Below, piece after piece: positions 6,403 through 9,049 of a stretch of 9,049 bases of DNA. Position 1 is the first letter of the stretch; each line of letters opens with the position of its first letter. The DNA lies in the NCBI GenBank assembly GCA_030950965.1, contig JAUZQP010000083.1:1-9049 (forward strand). The letters run 5' to 3'. The DNA is from Mariprofundaceae bacterium. Its GTDB lineage: Bacteria; Pseudomonadota; Zetaproteobacteria; Mariprofundales; Mariprofundaceae. The notes beneath the pieces were generated by a model, which searched no databases, was not told where the DNA came from, and saw nothing but the letters and a program-made list of their open reading frames with translations. A program made the translations under genes and the position numbers.

Positions 6403-6432
6403 GCCCTGTTACAGGGCAGGAAAATCCTGCCC
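6403..6432 (-). other. Two overlapping, mutually exclusive hairpins between atpE and atpF
   Basis: Minus strand: GGGCAGGA pairs perfectly with TCCTGCCC (8 bp, 3-nt loop; 6414-6421 with 6425-6432). GCCCTG pairs with CAGGGC (6 bp, loop TAA; 6403-6408 with 6412-6417). The middle segment (6414-6417) is used by both, so only one can form at a time. There is no T run. It may protect the 3' end of an atpE transcript or act as a weak attenuator. Confidence 0.55.
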
Positions 6433-6497
6433 TCACTTCTTACTGCTACACTATCACCATTTAAAAGACTATTACCCAGCGTTACAAAGAACGCAGT

Positions 6498-6752
6498 TTA
6501 GGCAAGGAACGGGTTAGCGAACAGGAACCACAGCGCGAATGCCATGATGATAAAAGGAAATGATTCCATTAAGCCAGCAAAGATAAACATGTTGAACATC
6601 AACTGAGGGCGCATTTCTGGTTGGCGGGAAATACCTTCTAATGTCTTAGAACAAATAAGTCCCCAGCCAATAGCAGAACCCAGACCAGCAGCGGCGAGAA
6701 TGATGCCAACTGAAATCGCTGATGCAGCTGTGATAATCGTTGTTGCTTCCAT
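6498..6752 (-). CDS. atpE: F1Fo ATP synthase c subunit
   Basis: The c subunit is the two-helix hairpin that assembles into the proton-driven rotor ring. The 84-residue product has two membrane helices (about 6-38 and 51-79) joined by the polar loop RQPE (43-46), which contacts gamma and epsilon. The ion-carrying carboxylate is E63 in GLMESFPF, where E. coli has Asp61. S26 and W30 align with E. coli A24 and I28. The Na+-binding glutamine of Ilyobacter-type rings is absent, so proton coupling is expected. The ribosome binding site is very strong (AAAGGAG, 10 nt before ATG), fitting the need for many copies per enzyme. RNA hairpins flank the gene on both sides. Confidence 0.98.
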   Translation of the reverse strand: MEATTIITAASAISVGIILAAAGLGSAIGWGLICSKTLEGISRQPEMRPQLMFNMFIFAGLMESFPFIIMAFALWFLFANPFLA

Positions 6753-6792
6753 TTTTTATATACTCCTTTGAATTAAAATGAAACTTGAGATG

Positions 6793-6810
6793 TGATAGCC
6801 GTAGCTATCA
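6793..6810 (-). other. Hairpin with C(UACG)G tetraloop on the atpB stop codon
   Basis: On the minus strand TGATAGC and GCTATCA pair perfectly over 7 bp around TACG. The loop and its closing pair form the UNCG-class C(UACG)G motif, known for unusual stability. The TGA stop of atpB is the first triplet of the stem. Its place at the atpB-atpE border suggests a 5' boundary or stabiliser for atpE mRNA; this role is inferred. Confidence 0.55.
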
Positions 6811-7683
6811 ATGTTCTGCCGGTTGATGTGCAATAGACAAATACACCACCGACAAAATCATAAAGATAAAGGCCTGTAGCAAACCAATAAACATATGAAA
6901 CAGAGACCAGCCTACACCGACCATAATACCGATCAGTTCAGAGGCAATACCACCAAAGGAGGCAAGTTGTTCTGAGCTGTCAGCCAAGAGGAGCATGGCG
7001 ATCAGCAGGAAAATAACTTCGCCTGCAAACATATTACCAAACAAACGGAAAGAGAGACTCAGTGGCTTAGCGATCTCTTCGATCAACTTGAGCGTAAAAT
7101 TAAGTGGAATTAATAACACACCTAAGAACTTCACCAAAGGATTCTTAGAGTCCAGCAGTAAGCTGGCGAATGGCTGAAGCAATAACTCTTTCATGAAATG
7201 ACCAGGCTTGAGTTTAAACTCATAATACAACACCATGCCAAACACAGTGAGCGCCATGGCTACAGGCAAATTCAAGTCGTTGGTAGGAACAGGGCGGAAA
7301 TGTTCGATGCCAAACAGATGTGCGGTGTGCCCCAGCAAGTAAGCTGGCAAAAGATCAATGCTGTTACACAGGAAAATAAAGGTAAAAATCGTCAATGCCA
7401 GCGGAGCAATGATGGGGTTGTGTACAGGGAAGTTGTCCCGCACGGTATCGTTCACAAAGCCTATGAGGGCTTCCACTGCATTTTGCGCACCTGTCGGCGC
7501 ACCTGCGATAATTTTGCCGCGTAGCCATAATGAAAAACCAATCATTAAGCTCGCCACCACCAAAGTAACCAACATGGTATCCAGGTGAATTTGCATAAAC
7601 GCACTGTTTGAATCTACTGAGTACGTCCAGTAATCAAGATGTGCGCCGATTGCAGTTCCATCAGCGTGTTCTTCCGTAGCCAA
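6808..7683 (-). CDS. atpB: F1Fo ATP synthase a subunit, TTG start
   Basis: The a subunit forms the proton half-channels next to the c-ring. The 291-residue product (E. coli 271) has several membrane helices and the essential arginine R213 in SFRLFGNMFAGE, with N217 and E222. H263 and Q270 (in the FHMFIGLLQAF stretch) match E. coli H245 and Q252. The start appears to be TTG at 7683, with AAGGGG 6 nt upstream. The next in-frame Met (residue 30) would remove the IGAHLDYW segment that corresponds to the conserved IGHHL region. It is preceded by atpI after 30 nt and followed by atpE after 55 nt. Confidence 0.97.
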   Translation of the reverse strand: MATEEHADGTAIGAHLDYWTYSVDSNSAFMQIHLDTMLVTLVVASLMIGFSLWLRGKIIAGAPTGAQNAVEALIGFVNDTVRDNFPVHNPIIAPLALTIFTFIFLCNSIDLLPAYLLGHTAHLFGIEHFRPVPTNDLNLPVAMALTVFGMVLYYEFKLKPGHFMKELLLQPFASLLLDSKNPLVKFLGVLLIPLNFTLKLIEEIAKPLSLSFRLFGNMFAGEVIFLLIAMLLLADSSEQLASFGGIASELIGIMVGVGWSLFHMFIGLLQAFIFMILSVVYLSIAHQPAEH

Positions 7684-7713
7684 TTCTATCCCCTTTGCGT
7701 ATCAATGTAAAAA

Positions 7714-8109
7714 TCATGACTGCGTATGTTGCTGTTGATAAAACATACGCAGAAAAAAACTGTAGGACACCAACTGCCCTATAAAAAAACCAGCCGCCAG
7801 CCACAACAAATGCAAACCCAGCCCGTAAGCCGAAAAAAGTATCAGTAGCACAAACAAAAAGCGAATTACGGCTGATTTTAGCAATGCTTTCTTGCCCTGT
7901 TCAACATCTAAACGCGCAGCATTTTCTAGCTCTCTCCGTGTATGCCAGCCTGTTGCAATCACCACGATAACGCCAAAGAGCATCGACAACCCCGCCGTTA
8001 CATTCCAAAAGAAGGCAACCACCAAAGCTACGATGACTGCTACCCCTATTTGTATTTTAACCAAATGTTGAATTTGATGTGCCGACTCCGAATAAGGTGT
8101 TAAAATCAT
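7714..8109 (-). CDS. atpI: ATP synthase assembly protein AtpI
   Basis: AtpI is a small membrane protein that helps assemble the c-ring and is not part of the final enzyme. The 131-residue product has four likely membrane helices (about 17-35, 39-54, 78-96 and 99-122), with a charged cytoplasmic loop (RRELENAARLDVEQGKK) between the second and third, as in the family. Identification rests on this layout and on its place as first gene of the atp operon, because AtpI sequences are poorly conserved. The ATG at 8109 has AGGTG 10 nt upstream. A promoter candidate lies about 60 nt before the start. Confidence 0.9.
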   Translation of the reverse strand: MILTPYSESAHQIQHLVKIQIGVAVIVALVVAFFWNVTAGLSMLFGVIVVIATGWHTRRELENAARLDVEQGKKALLKSAVIRFLFVLLILFSAYGLGLHLLWLAAGFFIGQLVSYSFFLRMFYQQQHTQS

Positions 8110-8166
8110 AGTGTTACTACACCTAGAAGTGTTAAATTATCTTCTCGTCGTCTTTCAGCGCGGCGA

Positions 8167-8195
8167 TTTTTAACAGATTTCATCTGACATGACAA
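8167..8195 (-). promoter_or_regulatory. Candidate sigma70 promoter of the atp operon
   Basis: On the minus strand, TTGTCA (8195-8190; five of six consensus bases) is followed after exactly 17 bp by TAAAAA (8172-8167; four of six). A TGT directly before the -10 gives an extended -10. Transcription would start near 8160, leaving a leader of about 50 nt before atpI. The spacer contains a small palindrome, CAGAT-3 nt-ATCTG (8174-8186), which could be an operator or chance. Confidence 0.55.
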
Positions 8196-8218
8196 GTTTT
8201 TAATGCAATAGCGTGGAT

Positions 8219-8244
8219 TTATTCCCCCTCCCATAGGGGAATAA
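8219..8244 (-). other. 9-bp inverted repeat between the hemerythrin gene and the atp promoter
   Basis: TTATTCCCC and GGGGAATAA pair perfectly around an 8-nt loop, 27 nt after the hemerythrin stop codon and just upstream of the atp promoter candidate. It lacks a T run on the minus strand, so it is at best a weak or Rho-assisted terminator for the hemerythrin gene. As a DNA palindrome it could also bind a regulator. Confidence 0.45.
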
Positions 8245-8271
8245 TAGCACCTCAAAAACACTGTCTGGCAT

Positions 8272-8670
8272 TCAATCCATGCACTCACGTAACTTAGTAT
8301 CAATTTTTAGGATGTGATTAACCAACCAACTATATAAAAAGTCATGAAGTTTCTGAATTAAATCTTCACTCAACCCCTCTGCTTCAAAGCGCTTAACATA
8401 TTGTGTATAGGCAGCCAACAATTTGATATGTTGTTCCTTGTTTTGTGATGCCACAGAACATCGATGCGTACGCATGCAAATTTCTTCATAACAAAAGTGA
8501 CTGCGTGTAAAGATACCTAAGTTAGTCAGTAGATTTTTCACATAACGTTCGTTGACATCTCCTGCACTCATATGGGCTTCAAGATCTGCCAAATATTGAA
8601 ATAAAACACGGTGTTGCTTGTCAACATCATCCTCACCTGTACACCATTCGTCTTTCCATACTATTGTCAT
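8272..8670 (-). CDS. Single-domain bacteriohemerythrin with one altered iron ligand
   Basis: Hemerythrins are four-helix bundles that bind O2 at a non-heme di-iron centre and serve in oxygen sensing, storage or delivery. The ATG at 8670 is chosen because AAGGA lies 7 nt upstream; upstream in-frame ATGs lack such a site. This gives 132 residues, typical of the stand-alone family. Ligands in order: H20 (DKQH), H58 and E62 (HFCYE), then N77 where a histidine is expected, H81 (EQH), H119 and D124 (HILKID). N77 is AAC at 8440-8442, one base from CAC. The protein has five cysteines, which is many for its size, and H69 lies nearby. It is co-directional with the atp operon, 162 bp upstream, but probably separately transcribed. 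Confidence 0.9.
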   Translation of the reverse strand: MTIVWKDEWCTGEDDVDKQHRVLFQYLADLEAHMSAGDVNERYVKNLLTNLGIFTRSHFCYEEICMRTHRCSVASQNKEQHIKLLAAYTQYVKRFEAEGLSEDLIQKLHDFLYSWLVNHILKIDTKLRECMD

Positions 8671-8761
8671 TGAAACATCCTTTGTGTTCATGATATTGTC
8701 TACCATATACTTTTGGACACTCTTGCACACACGGAAGAGCTAAATTTATACAGTAACGACA

Positions 8762-9049
8762 ATGAGCAATCACCCAGCTTTGTTGCGCAGGCTAGCAAAT
8801 GATTCACCCTTGGCAATTCGTGCTACCCATTCTGCCATTACTGCGGCAGGGTTACGCCTTATGAAAGAAGCTATTATTTACTCTATTAGCGGTTGTTCCT
8901 CGCTGCTGATTCTTGCCTACACCGTTCATATGTTCATTGGCGGCATGGTCAGTGAAGAAACCGAATACACAGCCATGGGACTGGTCGTATTGATCGCAGC
9001 CTCGGCCATGTTATGGATGTTAATGGACGTACTACGCCGCCGTCGCCAT
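8762..9049 (+). CDS. N-terminus of an unrecognised small membrane protein, cut by the window edge
   Basis: From the ATG at 8762 the frame is open for 96 codons to the end of the window. The product starts with a polar, amphipathic segment (about 1-35), followed by two hydrophobic stretches (about 37-60 and 71-90) and then an arginine cluster (RRRR, 92-95), which suggests a two-helix inner-membrane protein with the positive side in the cytoplasm. I do not recognise the family; the layout would fit holin-like YqjE-type proteins but the evidence is thin. No strong Shine-Dalgarno precedes the ATG, so the start could be different. It is divergent from the hemerythrin gene across a 91-bp gap in which I found no convincing promoter. 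Confidence 0.6.
   Translation, partial: MSNHPALLRRLANDSPLAIRATHSAITAAGLRLMKEAIIYSISGCSSLLILAYTVHMFIGGMVSEETEYTAMGLVVLIAASAMLWMLMDVLRRRRH

Noticed and set aside
6498..6752. A sodium-coupled ATP synthase, suggested by the Glu-Ser pair E63-S64 in the c subunit.
   Set aside because: The Na+-ligating glutamine of helix 1 is replaced by W30 and the following Thr by F65, so the signature is incomplete. The operon is also the ordinary F-type set, not an N-ATPase cluster.
1286..7588. Long open frames antisense to, or in other frames of, the atp genes.
   Set aside because: They are explained by the codon use of the atp genes, show no family motifs, and conflict with fully intact conserved genes on the minus strand.
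8106..8303. A 65-codon minus-strand frame whose stop overlaps the atpI start in ATGA.
   Set aside because: It begins with TTG inside the hemerythrin gene, crosses the inverted repeat and the promoter candidate, and has a composition unlike a protein. The ATGA overlap looks accidental.
8700..8761. A plus-strand promoter (TTGCAC, then TATACA just before the ATG at 8762).
   Set aside because: The hexamers match the consensus poorly or are wrongly spaced, and the better -10 would leave almost no leader.

Overview
The window is dominated by a complete F1Fo ATP synthase operon on the minus strand, atpI-atpB-atpE-atpF-atpH-atpA-atpG-atpD-atpC (about 8109 down to 989). Gene order, the 513-residue alpha subunit and the overall resemblance of the subunits to E. 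coli point to a proteobacterium, most likely a gammaproteobacterium. The short palindromic repeats at the left end are of a kind I associate with sulfur- and methane-oxidising Gammaproteobacteria, but I cannot name a genus from this sequence alone.

Right end (8110-9049). Upstream of atpI, and also on the minus strand, is a single-domain bacteriohemerythrin gene. One of its seven expected iron ligands is replaced (His to Asn at residue 77). Divergent from it, on the plus strand, is the 5' end of an unrecognised gene for a small membrane protein that runs off the window. The intergenic space before atpI holds a convincing promoter candidate (TTGTCA, 17 bp, extended -10 TGTTAAAAA) and a 9-bp inverted repeat.

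Middle (989-8109). The nine atp genes encode the Fo membrane part (a, c, b, plus assembly factor AtpI) and the F1 catalytic part (delta, alpha, gamma, beta, epsilon), which together couple proton flow to ATP synthesis. The catalytic and proton-path residues I checked are present. Three genes use non-ATG starts backed by good Shine-Dalgarno sequences (atpB TTG, atpF GTG, atpG GTG). The c-subunit gene atpE has a very strong ribosome binding site. It is bracketed by RNA hairpins, including one with a C(UACG)G tetraloop on the atpB stop codon, which suggests differential expression or processing. A further terminator-like hairpin lies between atpH and atpA.

Left end (1-988). This stretch has no convincing complete gene and is a nest of miniature inverted-repeat elements. 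Two related elements with about 30-bp terminal inverted repeats (TAAGTAGGTG...AAGTCTTTTAAC) lie in opposite orientation, 16 bp apart. The second is split by a 211-bp insertion that has its own terminal inverted repeats (GGCATYCTTCAT) and a perfect 8-bp target duplication (CACAAAAG). Inside that insertion is a third palindromic repeat (GTTCCCACGC type). A fourth palindrome (67-175) lies further left. The only good intrinsic terminator for the atp operon is at 224-250, about 740 bp beyond atpC, so the repeats appear to have been inserted between the operon and its terminator.
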